From: Mortierella alpina
Lineage: Eukaryota; Mortierellomycota; Mortierellomycetes; Mortierellales; Mortierellaceae
Direction: 5' to 3'
Length of the DNA: 64,000 nt
Assembly (NCBI GenBank): GCA_029449245.1
Contig: JANATF010000012.1
Coordinates: 992,001-1,056,000 of the forward strand
Every line of letters starts with the position of its first letter. Within the stretch, counting starts at the first letter, position 1. The position numbers and the translations under genes are program-made. Shown piece by piece: positions 35,714 through 46,063 of this stretch. Below the pieces are notes generated by a model, which had not been told where the DNA came from, searched no databases, and worked only from the letters and a program-made list of their open reading frames with translations.

Positions 35714-36818
35714 ATGGCTCGCCCAGCAAGCATCGTCTGTTATTACGACATCGTGTCCCCTTACAGCTATTTTGCGGTGACACTGCTCAACCGCTACAGA
35801 TCGCAGTGGAAGACCGTGGATATTGTTCTCCGACCGGTTTTCCTGGCCGGCATCTTTAGCGTAGCGTACAACTTGGAAGACCCCTTCGCACGCGGCATGG
35901 CGCGCCTGCATATGACCTCTAACTACCGCATACCCCTCTTCCTCCTCTCTCCCTCTTTTATTATGTGTTTGCTTGTTGTCTGTTCTTAGGGCGCCAAGAA
36001 TGAACCTCCAGCTAGCGTTGCCGCTAAACTTCCCTACATGGTACGTATTCTTCTGTCGCGATATGGCATCATATGGCACGCTTTTATGCTCCATGGAACA
36101 CTCACGCTTTGAGCTCAACAAACAGGTGGCAGATCTGCAGAGGATTAGCACATGCGCCGCCATCCCATACACGTTCCCTTCTGTGTTCCCAATCATGTCG
36201 ATCCCGGCGATGCGTCTCCTCGTGGCCATCCAAAACCATGAGTCCGACGACCGATATGTGCAGTGTGTTGAAAAGGTACTTTGAAAGACTAACATCTTTG
36301 GACAAAAAACGAAGCTCGCGCAAGCTACTGGAATTTGATGCAGCTTCTAAATTACACCTCAATGGCGACTATGTATTTGGCCTCTCACGACGTCGTAGCT
36401 CTATGTAAGTTTCTTTGACTGTTCTTGCTGAGATATGTGGATTATCACATATTCTCATGATGGATCTGGTTCTTTTTTTCTCCTCTTCTTTTCTTTGTAG
36501 GAGGCGTATTGGTCCAAAAATCAAAATATCGCTCGAAAGGAAGACTTGATCGCTGCTGTGGCCCCTGTCCTTGGTTCAGAAGCCAAAGCCGAGCAATACT
36601 ACGAAATGACCTCGGACAAGAATGTCAAACAGGAATTGATCGACAACACCAACCAGGCCATTGAGGCTGGTGCTTTTGGGGCTCCTACCTTCATTGTCAA
36701 GACGGCAGGGTCCGACGAAACCCTCATGTTCTTTGGGTCGGATCGATTCGAGATGATGGCCTCGATCCTCAATGTGCCATATCCTGGACTTGCGCCCAAG
36801 AACGCGTCCAAGCTGTAA
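35714..36818 (+). CDS. Kappa-class glutathione transferase / HCCA isomerase family
   Basis: Exons 35714-35860, 35990-36040, 36126-36275, a 6-nt exon 36399-36404 and 36501-36818 give 223 residues. The thioredoxin/DsbA-like kappa fold is clear. YYDIVSPYSYFA carries the catalytic Ser-Pro region. Next are RPVFLAGIFS|GAKNEPP, AAKLPYM|VADLQR, the cis-Pro segment GAFGAPTFIV and LMFFGSDRFEMMASILN. In other organisms such proteins are GSTs of mitochondria or peroxisomes, or 2-hydroxychromene-2-carboxylate isomerases; the substrate here is unknown. Joining exon 3 (..CVEK) directly to exon 5 (EAYWSKNQNI) keeps phase but drops two residues of the usual helix. The microexon CTCTAT, flanked by CGTAG and GTAAGT, restores LY. 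The C-terminus KNASKL is a possible weak PTS1-like tripeptide (SKL), which would indicate peroxisomes. Confidence 0.92.
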
Positions 36819-36953
36819 CACAACATGCCCTTGTGAAACACTATGAGAAAAAAAAAACCTTCAATGGCTCTATTATCGTTTACAGGGACGAGGAGATGCA
36901 GCACAACGATGTAAAAACTAAAGCTATAAAGCTATAGATATCCCGAGTTTCTT

Positions 36954-38290
36954 TTAAGCAATGGTATCTGCGTGGGTTCGATCGCTTCGCCTGGTGCTGT
37001 GCCCAATCGTACTCTGGTCATCATCGTAGTTGCAGATGATACCTGTCAATCCAACCTCACCTTCCATGTTTTGACAGCTACAATCGCTGGGTTCGACTGT
37101 ATGCTGACCCCCACTTCCGACTCCTGCGCCTGTTCCAGCGCCTACTCTTCCAGAGATATTGGAGGATCCCGTTTGACCAGCTCCATCCACAGCAATAGCA
37201 GTGCTCACTCCTGCAGCGGCTCCGGTACGCGATGGCCGTCTCCGCGCGAGTCGGTCCCGCAAGCGCTCAGCAATAATCTGACGCCTCTTCCAAAAGTGTC
37301 TATTATTTCAAGAAAAGAAGGGGGGAGGAGCCATTGATCAGTTGATACACCTCGTAAGGGGGCAGTGTGAAGTATTGGCTCAAGGTCAGGCTTTTCAACT
37401 TTTTTTTGTTTTTGTTTTAACTCTTACCCGTAGAGGAGCACCAACAGGACTCCCATCCAACAAGCCCAGCAAACGACCGAGAGTCCCAGAGTGGCCTTCT
37501 CTAGCCGACAGATGGTCTTGATCTTGTCAACACTTTGATGGTTCTTCAAAAACACGCTCTCCAATCCTGTCAGTTTCCCACAGTCCACAAATAACGCGTC
37601 GATGACCAAACCGACCAAGGCCAGGAACCAAAGTCCACAGAACAACATGCAGACGATCATATCCCCTCCAATCCTGGCTTTGCTCGTCTGACGGAAATGT
37701 CGGTTCGTGAACGGCCAGAACAATGGTTTACGGTAGAGGATATCGACCAGGTACATGATGCTGAACAACAGGGAACAGCACGCTAATGTATCCGTATAGA
37801 CATAGAGCGTTGCCTGGATCGTCGGGAACATGGTCTGCGTTCGGAAATACGAGAGCACCGGTGTGATCGTCCCAAAGACACTCAGCGAGGCAAGCGGCTG
37901 CACAATCCTGAAAAAATTGAGATAGGTGAGCAAGGCCTTGGTGAGGAGCGTTTGCGGTTGACGCTGTCTGTTGTTGCTGCGTTTTCGACCCTTGCGGGCT
38001 TCTTCTTCCTCATCTTCTACTTGTTGTTGTCTTGTTGAGGTCGTTGTAGTAGGCGGTCCAGCAGGCTGAGACGATGATGATAATGAATCGTGGGTTGGTA
38101 TGGCGGCGAGGTGTTCTGAGGAAAGTCTATGGAGTCCTGCAGATTCTGATGCAGCGCTGGAGGTACCTGCACCTGTTGTATCGTCGTCTCCACCCTCGGA
38201 AGTTGATAACCTCCGTAGATCTTGTGAGTAGATAGGATCATTAGCAGCAGTGATTCCTGCTGGATTGGAGGCAGCTTGAAGCTGTGACAT
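36954..38290 (-). CDS. Four-transmembrane protein
   Basis: Two exons, 37428-38290 and 36954-37299, give 402 residues. I do not recognise a named family. A disordered acidic and Ser/Thr N-terminus of about 125 residues ends in a basic patch (RKGRKRSNNRQRQ). Four hydrophobic segments follow: around SLSVFGTITPVLSYF, YTDTLACCSLLFSIMYLV, MIVCMLFCGLWFLALVGLVI and LGLSVVCWACWMGVLLVLLY. This layout resembles MARVEL or SUR7-like four-TM proteins of the fungal plasma membrane, by topology only. Exon 2 is a cytosolic-looking tail with a basic start (WKRRQIIAERLRDRLARRRP) followed by Gly/Ser/Thr disorder. The gene is convergent with GSTK (135 bp apart). Confidence 0.8.
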
Positions 38291-38744
38291 GGTTGTGTGT
38301 GTCGTTGTGGTTATGTGAAGATCTTTTCGTTTTTTTTGGTGAAGTGAAAGAGAGATATGATATCTTTTATCGAGCAGTCTGTCAGTCTATTGACGAAACA
38401 TGGACGCGCCTTTTCTCTTCTTTGTCGTTGAGATGAACAAGGTACGCGGAGAGGCGACAGACTTTCGAGTATGAGGTAGGTTCTCAAAGTGTGGATGGGG
38501 CGAGCTTGCTGGATGGGACGCTGTGGGCGGATACAAAGCGAAAAGAGGAGAGAGAGAGAGAGGAAAAAGGAAAACTGGCACAGAAAGCGCAGGAGACGAG
38601 GACAACGAAAAAAAAGAGGGGGAGTGAGGGAGCGTCAGGAGGGCACACAACAGCAAAGAAAGGCTGTCAAGTGACAGAAAGGGTTGTGGCCCCTGATTTT
38701 CGTCCCCTACCATGGCAAAAAAGCTGTGAAGTGCAAAAGAAGAT
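38291..38744 (-). promoter_or_regulatory. Leader and upstream region of the four-TM gene
   Basis: Purine-rich on plus (pyrimidine-rich on minus) at about 38535-38660, matching the strand-specific leader seen at other genes. The tRNA gene follows directly upstream. No other gene is seen. Confidence 0.45.
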
Positions 38745-38814
38745 GCGTGGTCCGGGAATCGAACCCGGGTCTACCGCGTGGCAGGCGGTAATTATACCAC
38801 TAAACCAACCACGC
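38745..38814 (-). tRNA. tRNA-Gly (GCC anticodon)
   Basis: The minus-strand sequence folds as a cloverleaf. The acceptor stem GCGTGGT pairs with ACCACGC. The D-loop contains AGTGGTA. The anticodon stem ACCGC/GCGGT carries the loop CTGCCAC with anticodon GCC. The T-arm is CCGGG-TTCGATT-CCCGG. Length is 70 nt without CCA and with no intron. The internal A box (TGGTTTAGTGG) and B box (GGTTCGATTCC) for RNA polymerase III are present. On the minus strand the sequence after the gene is AT-poor at first, and a T run lies about 15-25 bases on. Confidence 0.97.
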
Positions 38815-39472
38815 TCGTTGGAATGGTTTTGAAAATAACAACTAAGAGCCCGCTGTCGTGTTTGGTCAATTAGAGAGGGTTGGTCAATTATATGTCGTTC
38901 AATTATAGAATATATCACGTGAGTGCGCCACCAAATCGTCAAGAAGCGTTGAACCCACCCTCCGCTCCAAAGTTCAGAGCTTCCTCGAGCAAGGGCCTCA
39001 ATGCCTAGCAGCCCGTGGTGAAATATTCTTCGGATGTGCATAGTGCTGTACAGGGGTAAGCGATTAATGCTTGGGCGGTAAGCGATAGTGCCCGCTCTAT
39101 GGCAAGAACGAGTGCTCACGGAAGGCCAAGGTGTAGCTGTGTAGAAAAGGTCAGAGTTCTCGTTAGTGGTAAGCTGTCGAGCGGTCCTGGTGGGGTTGAT
39201 GGAGACTATCAAACCACTAGGAGGGTCAAGGATTGGCAAGACTGGGCAGACGCTGCAATAGCTTTTGCTGCTGGATAGTCGCCATAGAAGCATCAACGTC
39301 AAATCCAGTTGGATAAAAAAAAGGGGGGAAAGAAAAAAGTCAATCCCATTCTTCATGTCTTCGCTCCCTTCTGAAAACCCCTCCATGCCTTTACTCGCTG
39401 TAGAAGGTATGCCTTGCCTTTTTGACATCTCCTAGGCGCTCATTCACCTTAGTTCCTTAGTTTCTGTGTTCA

Positions 39473-39844
39473 ATGCCGCGACCAGGAGTGTCGCGAGAGA
39501 CGAATGTGAAGTTTGATGGAGGATGGGCTGTTGACGGTGAGCTGTGCTGTAAAAACGTGGATCAAGCAGAGGCAATGTGATAGGCTTGGAAAAGTCAACA
39601 CTGCTAGCCTACTTCCTCATACCCTGCCCCAGAGTTGTGCTTGGTGTACATTCGTGGGCACGAAAAGATGATCATATGCTCGCATCTACGTCAAGGTGCT
39701 TTAAGAGCAGCCAGTGCGGCCCAAGCCAATAAGATCCAGCTTTGTGGACATTCCCTCAGGTCTGTGGGGCGGATGTGTCTGTGCCCACTGTACCTGGCTC
39801 TGCGTGGCTCTGCACTGTACCGTTTTATTGCCTCAAATCAATAG
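39473..39844 (+). CDS. Weak candidate small two-exon gene
   Basis: ATG at 39473 opens MPRPGVSRETNVKFDGGWAV and ends at a GTGAGC donor (after 39536). A CCCCAG acceptor at 39631-39632 reopens the same phase with ELCLVYIRGHEKMIICSHLR, closing at 39844, about 92 residues in all. The splice sites are good, but the second half (LRAASAAQANKIQLCGHSLR and on) looks noncoding. This may be the remnant of a longer gene or chance. No family is recognised. Confidence 0.25.
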
Positions 39845-40355
39845 CAGCGACCTACGCTGCCACGCGGAGGCACACCCTTCTCTCGCTCGCTCGCTCACTC
39901 GAAACCAATTTTTTCACCTTTATACGCTAGAGGCCTCAGCATGTCATGAACGCCGTAAACAAAATAGAGGCACCGTTTTTCAGACGGCCAATTCAGGCTG
40001 GGCGATCGAGCACGGGTTGCGGTGGAAGACTTGAGGGTCCAACTAGCCTCACAATGCTGATCATGCCTTCTGTGATACCAAGAAACTCAAATCCTACCTC
40101 ATCCAGTCATTGATCTCGATAGGAACGAGTGTCTAGCAAATTTGCTCTCTACCGCTTTGGAGATGCTTGTTCGCAAGACGCTACGTTCAAGCCAGGGGTA
40201 CGAACTGTTACTTTGACCGCCAGCCAGCCTCACTACAGCGGCACTCTCCTTATCATGTGGAAGGTAGGACTTCAGGTGCTGAGGTGTTGGGCGAAAGCTT
40301 GTGAGTGGCCAGATGCGATTGTACCTCATATTGAGGTCGTCTAGGTGTCCATTCT

Positions 40356-40363
40356 TATAAAAA
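40356..40363 (+). promoter_or_regulatory. Candidate TATA box of BTA1
   Basis: TATAAAAA, 186 bases upstream of the BTA1 ATG and followed by a C/T-rich stretch, as in core promoters of TATA-type genes. Confidence 0.5.
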
Positions 40364-40548
40364 GACGGACTTGTCTCTGCCCGCCTCCTCGCTCCTGCCT
40401 TTTCCCATCTTCTTAAAAAGACGTTATACCACCTAGCTAGCTTCAGACAGTCTTTACAGAGTCCCTCACCTTGCTGACCGCTAGCCTCCTTCTCGACTTT
40501 GCATCCTCAACGAAACTGTACATAAGTCTGGCCAACCAAAAAAAAAAA

Positions 40549-43181
40549 ATGCATGCTCCTGCTCGCTTACCGGTTACGGGATCTACAGTCACCTTGATTC
40601 TGGCCTCTACATCAGTGGCACTCTATCTCTTGAACACAACTGAAAACTTCAAGAAGGCTCAAGAGATGGCGATCACCTCCCAACTGGCATTCCTAGGTGC
40701 ATCCGCCGCGTTGCTACTGCTGCTGATTGCATCTGTTGCCCAAATCAAGACCCCTCTCAAGTTTATCTATTCCTGCTTTCTCAAGCCTCTTGGCAAGAAG
40801 GGTGCCGATTCTACACAACAGGGTCGCCTTGAAGCATTTTACCAAGATCAAGCTGAGAGTAAGTTTGAAGAGTGCCTGAGAGATGACATTCAACCGCCTT
40901 TCCTCCAAGTACCGGAGGCACTAGATTAACATTGGCGCCTGTCGCACACACAGTATATGATGACACTAGGGGCACATTGCTCCGTGGACGCAGCGGTATG
41001 CTAGCCCTTGTCGCTGCCCAGCTTATGGAGCAGCAAAAGGTTTCTGGACTGAGCAAGGCTCCCATCTGGGTTGACTTTGGTGGTGGAACTGGTAAGTTAA
41101 GGACCCTGATTGTTGACTGAGGTGAATCCATGCTATGTAAAGCATTTTGCCATGTTGCTTATGATGATACGACTTTGGCCGCACGTCTTTTAGGATGGAA
41201 CATCGAGCAGATGAACACTCACTTCCCTATCAGCAACTTTGAAAGGGTCTACCTGGTGGATTTGTGTCCCTCCCTGTGCCGCATCGCTCGCGAGCGCTTT
41301 CAAAAGAACGGCTGGACTAACGTGATGGTTCTTTGCGTTGATGCCATGACCTCCAACTTCCCGGGCTTGTTGGATCCCCAGGGCAAGATCGATGTGATCA
41401 CCATGTCGTACTCACTGTCGATGATGGACAACTACTATAGTGTGGTCGATCATGTCCACCACCTACTCAAACCCAAAACTGGCATCCTCGGCGTCGCAGA
41501 CTTTTACGCATCCACCAAGGTCGTCAAGCCAGAGAGCCATGGCGTCGAGGACTATCACTGCAACTGGTTCACTCGAAACTTTTGGCAGATCTGGTTCGCC
41601 TTTGACCATGTCCACCTTCATGCCTCCCGTCGCGAGTACCTTGACTACCGATTTGATGTCAAGAAGACGATCAATAGTCGAAACCACATGGTGATCCCGT
41701 ACCTAGTCCAGATCCCGTATTACATTTGGATCGGCCACCGGAAAGTGGCGTCTCCGATCGTCAAGACTGCCCTGTCCATGTCTCCTTCAACAACACTATC
41801 GTCCGATGAGGAGTTGATGGACGAGCTCACACTCCCTCAGGTGCTGATGGGTGATCACCGCCCTCGATCCATGTCGACTGACTCTAGTTCCAGCGACAGC
41901 TCAGATATCTCTGCGCCCGACAGTCCTCGCAGTGTTGGATCCTCTCAGACGTTAGTCGCTGCTTTCACAGGCACAAAGTCCTCGATCACCACGCACACAG
42001 AACGCCGATTCGGTCGCAAACTCAGTCAATGGAGGCTTGCCTACAACCCTACACTGCCATGCCACACACAGTTTCGATCATACATCTATGCGTTCACTTG
42101 GGAGGACCCTCGAATCGACCTCGAGGTCCTGAATGTGCAAAAGGACGATGTCATGTTTGTGATCACCTCTGCGGGCGACAACGCACTGGAATATGCACTC
42201 AAGGGGCAACCCAGACGCATCCACTGCGTCGACATGAACCCATGCCAGAACCATCTTCTTGAGCTCAAACTCGCCGCCATCTCACACCTCCCCTACTCTG
42301 AATTTTGGCAGCTCTTTGGTGAGGGTCGCCATGGAGACTTTTATCGCATGCTGTTGGATCGCCTGTCTCCATCGCTCTCGTCGGCTGCCTTGCAGTTTTG
42401 GTTCAAGAACAGGGACGCTTTTGACAAATGCTTTTATGAAACTGGATACTCTGGCCTGGCTCTGCGGCTTTTCAAGTGGCTGCTGAGGCTCAAGGGTCTC
42501 TCCAAAGCAGCCGAGGAGATCACCACCACGGACCAGGTGAGCGTTCAGGAGCACCTGTGGGAGAATGTGATCAAGCCCTCGACGCTTCCTGCTTGGTTGG
42601 TCCAGCGGGTGTTTGCACACCCGGCGTTTCTCTGGAATGCGTTGGGCGTGCCGATCAACCAGATGAATATGATTCTTCAAGAAGGCAGTGCGGTGGAGTA
42701 CATTTACGATACGCTGGACTCGATCATGAACCGGTCCTTGTTCAGGAACGATCAGTATTTTTACAATTTGGTGGTCAATCGCAAGTACACGCCCGAGTCA
42801 TGCCCCTCCTACCTGACTGAGGGTGGTTTCCAGCAGCTCAAGGAGCGCAGGGCGACGGATGCTATGCTGCTGCACACAAAGTCAATCATCGAGGTGCTCA
42901 AGTCGCTTGAGGATGGAGAGTTGACCAAGGCTGTTCTGATGGATCATATGGACTGGTTCGATGCCGCGGACGCGGAGGAGGAGATCAAGGAGGTGTCGCG
43001 GGCTGTCCGAAAGGGAGGCATGGTTCTGTGGAGGAGTGCTGGCCGTCAGCCGTGGTACAATGTCCTCTTTGAGAAGCACGGCTTTAAGGTCGAGGCTGTT
43101 GGTGTCCGTGTCCCAGGCAGTGGTGTGTCCATTGACCGCGTCAACATGTACGCATCGTGTTACAAGGCCACGAAGCAGTGA
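40549..43181 (+). CDS. BTA1: Betaine lipid (DGTS) synthase, BtaB-BtaA fusion
   Basis: Exons 40549-40858, 40954-41091 and 41194-43181 join in phase to 811 residues. The enzyme makes the phosphorus-free membrane lipid DGTS from diacylglycerol and S-adenosylmethionine. One domain transfers the 3-amino-3-carboxypropyl group (BtaA) and the other trimethylates the amine (BtaB). Two hydrophobic segments (about residues 12-28 and 45-67) suggest ER membrane anchoring. The BtaB-like methyltransferase follows: IYDDTRGTLLRGR, SAM motif I VDFGGGTGWNIEQM, VYLVDLCPSLCRIARERF, VITMSYSLSMMDNYY. After a Ser-rich linker at about residue 378 the BtaA half (DUF3419) carries YAFTWEDPRIDLEVL, VITSAGDNALEYAL, IHCVDMNPCQNHLLELKLAA and GGMVLWRSAGRQPWY. 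Fungal enzymes use this B-A order. The ATG follows an A run, and a TATA element lies upstream. Confidence 0.96.
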
Positions 43182-43762
43182 GTGTCCTGTCCACATTGCC
43201 CTCATCTCTGTCTGTCAACAATATAAATGAATGTGTACACAACAAACTCGTTGTTTCTGTGGATGCTCAGTCAAGATGCCTGTGGCAGTGAGATGCATGA
43301 TACACAATACACAACCGAAAAATGAGCAAAGAGTCGACGGGTCAGCGCACAAGGGTCCGATGCTAGGCACTCTGCATAGTATGAAGGTTATTATTAGGCC
43401 AGCAAAGCGTCGGGCACGACTAGGGCACCCTTTCCTTGGGACAGCAGGCGCCGAGCGAGAGAGCGACCAAGGAATAATGAGCCCTCCACGCTGCAGCCTA
43501 TTTCATAAGCAAAGCAAAGCCAGGCCTTGCTTTCCTCTCCATTCTCCATTCTGCTGATTCCTTTTCTTCCACCGCCCATTGCCATTGGAGCCTGCGTGTT
43601 TCCGCTCCTCCCTCTTGCTCCTCCCTCCTCCCCTCTCTCTCTCTCTCTTCCTCTCTCTCTCTCTCCAGCTCTCTCTCCAGCTCTCTCTCCAGCTCTCTCT
43701 CCAGCTCCCTCAAACGACTCTTGCCCACCCCCCCACCCCCCGACACGCATACGCACAGCGCC
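43182..43762 (+). promoter_or_regulatory. Intergenic region and C/T-rich leader of the RING gene
   Basis: After the BTA1 stop, about 350 bases show nothing recognisable. From about 43550 the plus strand is C/T-rich. It contains the CTCTCT/AGCTCTCTCTCC repeats listed separately and a C run directly before the start codon region. Confidence 0.45.
43630..43708 (+). repeat. CT microsatellite and 12-bp AGCTCTCTCTCC repeat
   Basis: A (CT)n tract is followed by about four copies of the 12-base unit AGCTCTCTCTCC, ending about 55 bases before the ATG of the RING gene. Each unit contains a CCAG that resembles a splice acceptor, but no donor is evident upstream. Confidence 0.75.
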
Positions 43763-46063
43763 ATGGTCGAGTCCCCAGGCGAGGACTGCAGACCCCCAAG
43801 CCGTTTCAGCAGCACTGCTGTCTCGCCAGCAGAGCCGCATCCACATCTGATTCGCGCTCCGTCCCACACTCCGTCCCTCACTCCGTCCCCCACCCACTCG
43901 CAGCCTCGTCTTTCTCTTTCGCATTCCTTTCCACATTCCCTTTCGCATTCCCGTTCCTCTCCTCATCCCACCCGCTCGCCGTCTCCCTCGTCGTCGTCCA
44001 CATCCTCACGCTACTACTCGCCCACATCCACCCCGTACCCCGTCGTCTACTCCTCCCCATCGCTCCTCGACTCTGCGCGCTCCTCGGCCCGAAACCGCCA
44101 TTCGCATCCGCACTCGCCTCCGCTCTACTCGTCCCCTTTTAATGACCCGCTCGGCGAGAGGCACTCGACGTCGTCCATAATCACCGACCCCCTTTCTTCG
44201 ACCACGAATCCAGACTACTTCCTTCCACAGCTGGGCTTGTCCAATCGCCATCGCACAAGCATGTCTTCAACCCAACAGAACGATCCTCCGGCAATGCCTC
44301 CATCGCCGCAGCCACGTTCCACCGCCTTGACCATGGACACTGCGCAGTCGCACAGCCATGCACCAGCCGAGGACCTTGAATCGGGCCAACCATCCCAGAG
44401 AATAGACTCAGAGACCACTGAAGCCGAGGATGAAGCCGATGCTACTACGAACCGGCCTCGTTCCGTCGTCGACTTTGCCATCGACTCTGCAAACGCAAAC
44501 CCGGCTGGGCGAAGGGTTAGAAGGAATATGATTGCTAGACTTCGAAGCCGTTGGGAGAACGTGCCTCGGAATTCGCGCATAGTTCTTTGCTTGACAGGGA
44601 TTATGACGATTGCCAAGGTAAGCAAACATACACACACACAGACAGACACAGACACGGACACAGACACACACAAAGACACATCGTCTTTGGCTTTATGCCT
44701 TTCCAAACAGATCCAAGCCTTTTTTCGTTTTTTTTTTTCACCTTTGACTCGTTCCATACCAACACTGAAACCGGCTTGTCCTTCAAACTACCTTTGCTGG
44801 TACTTTGGCCTGATGCTGCTGTCGTTATCTCATCCTGATGACATTTGATTAACTGACCCGTCGACATCGATTTGCGCTGCAGGACAAAAAGTTTTTTCTT
44901 AACACTCACAGTGCTTCGTTCGCTCTTGACTTTTTTATGTCTAGGTGGCAGCGACCATTGCGGTCCTGATAGTGGACAAGGATGCGGATTGCATGTTCCT
45001 CAAAGTCCTCCTCATTCTCTACGCCAGTCGCTCGGCCATCGGACTTCCTTTCACAGTCTACACCCACCTTCATCCGCGGATCCAGGGGGCACCTTTAACA
45101 ACGCACGATATACTACTGGAGCGGCAACGGACCTTGATGGAGATCGCAGGAACATGTTTGTTCTTCCTTTCCAACTACTTTTTGTTCACACAGCCAGCAT
45201 GTCGGCAAGAGGCTCCGGCTCTCTTTTACATGACGGTCGTTTACGTCGTTCTTGGCTACGTCGTGATCCTCGTCCCCATTCTTCTCTGCTTGGCTGTCAT
45301 CTTGTGTCTGCCATTGGTCCTCAGGGTGATGCGAGCGTTGGATCTGGGACCCGTGGTCGGTGTTAAAGGAGCGACCGAAGAAATGATTGCCGCCATCCCG
45401 ATTGTCAAGTACAGGAAACCGGCAGTTGTCGAGCAAGCAGGCGATGGTGCTGTCCCGAGCACGACCATCAACGTTGACGTGCAGTCGAGTGCTGAACCAC
45501 CGCCAACAGGAGGTGCAGTGACAGATTACATGCAGACACCAATTTCACCAACAGCAGGATCACCAGCAGCAGCAGTGCCAACACTCACATCTCAAAACTC
45601 GGGCTTGCCAATCTCAAACTCCTCCACCATCAGCGTGCCGACTTCTAGACCAAAGCGGAGTTTCTTTGGTCTGTTCCAGAGGAGCAAGAAAGGGGCACTC
45701 TCCGGCCCAGAAAAGTCAGCAGACAAATCTCCTACGCAAACCGCGCCTTTTGAATATTTGACATTGGAAGATGCTCAGGATGCGGTTTGTGCGATCTGCC
45801 TGTGCGATTACGAGGACGAGGAGGAGCTGCGAAAGATGAAGTGTAGCCACTATTTTCACAAGGACTGCGTGGATGAGTGGCTTCGGTTACACCGGAACTG
45901 CCCTCTCTGCAAGCGCGATATCGAGGAACTCTCTGGGTTGCGGGAAGGTGCCACATCGTCGGTGTCGACCTCGCCATCATCACCAGAAACTATTTCTGCT
46001 CCGGATAGAAGTATATTGGCGCCTCTTGTGAGAACATTGTCCTCACCAACACGGCCAACATGA
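43763..46063 (+). CDS. RING-H2 transmembrane E3 ubiquitin ligase
   Basis: Two exons, 43763-44617 and 44945-46063, phase 0, 657 residues. The first 250 residues are Ser/Pro/His-rich and disordered. At least four hydrophobic segments follow: IVLCLTGIMTIAK|VAATIAVLIV (split by the intron), FLKVLLILYASRSAIGLPF, IAGTCLFFLSNYFLF and MTVVYVVLGYVVILVPILLC running on into a further hydrophobic stretch. After a Ser/Thr/Pro linker, a C-terminal RING-H2 domain (CAICLCDY, MKCSHYFHKDCVDEWL, CPLCKRDIEEL) has all eight zinc ligands with His at ligand positions 4 and 5. The family transfers ubiquitin from an E2 to membrane or neighbouring substrates. The TM block followed by RING-H2 is common in fungal and plant membrane ligases. 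No trafficking signal is clear. The 327-nt intron contains a CA/GACA microsatellite. Confidence 0.92.
44628..44680 (+). repeat. CA/GACA microsatellite in the RING-gene intron
   Basis: ACACACACAGACAGACACAGA-type simple repeat beginning 10 bases after the donor. Probably length-variable; no function is apparent. Confidence 0.8.

Larger units (their letters stand above)
38815..40548. other. Mostly intergenic region with one weak gene candidate
   Basis: 1.7 kb between tRNA-Gly and BTA1. A possible two-exon plus-strand frame is listed separately (39473-39844). The 253-codon minus frame crossing the tRNA (38667-39428) is not credible. A TATAAAAA element at 40356-40363, about 190 bases before the BTA1 start, and a following C/T-rich stretch look like the BTA1 promoter. 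An A run (40540-40549) touches the BTA1 ATG. Confidence 0.45.

Noticed and set aside
38667-39428. 253-codon minus-strand frame
   Set aside because: It runs through the tRNA-Gly gene and has no recognisable motif.
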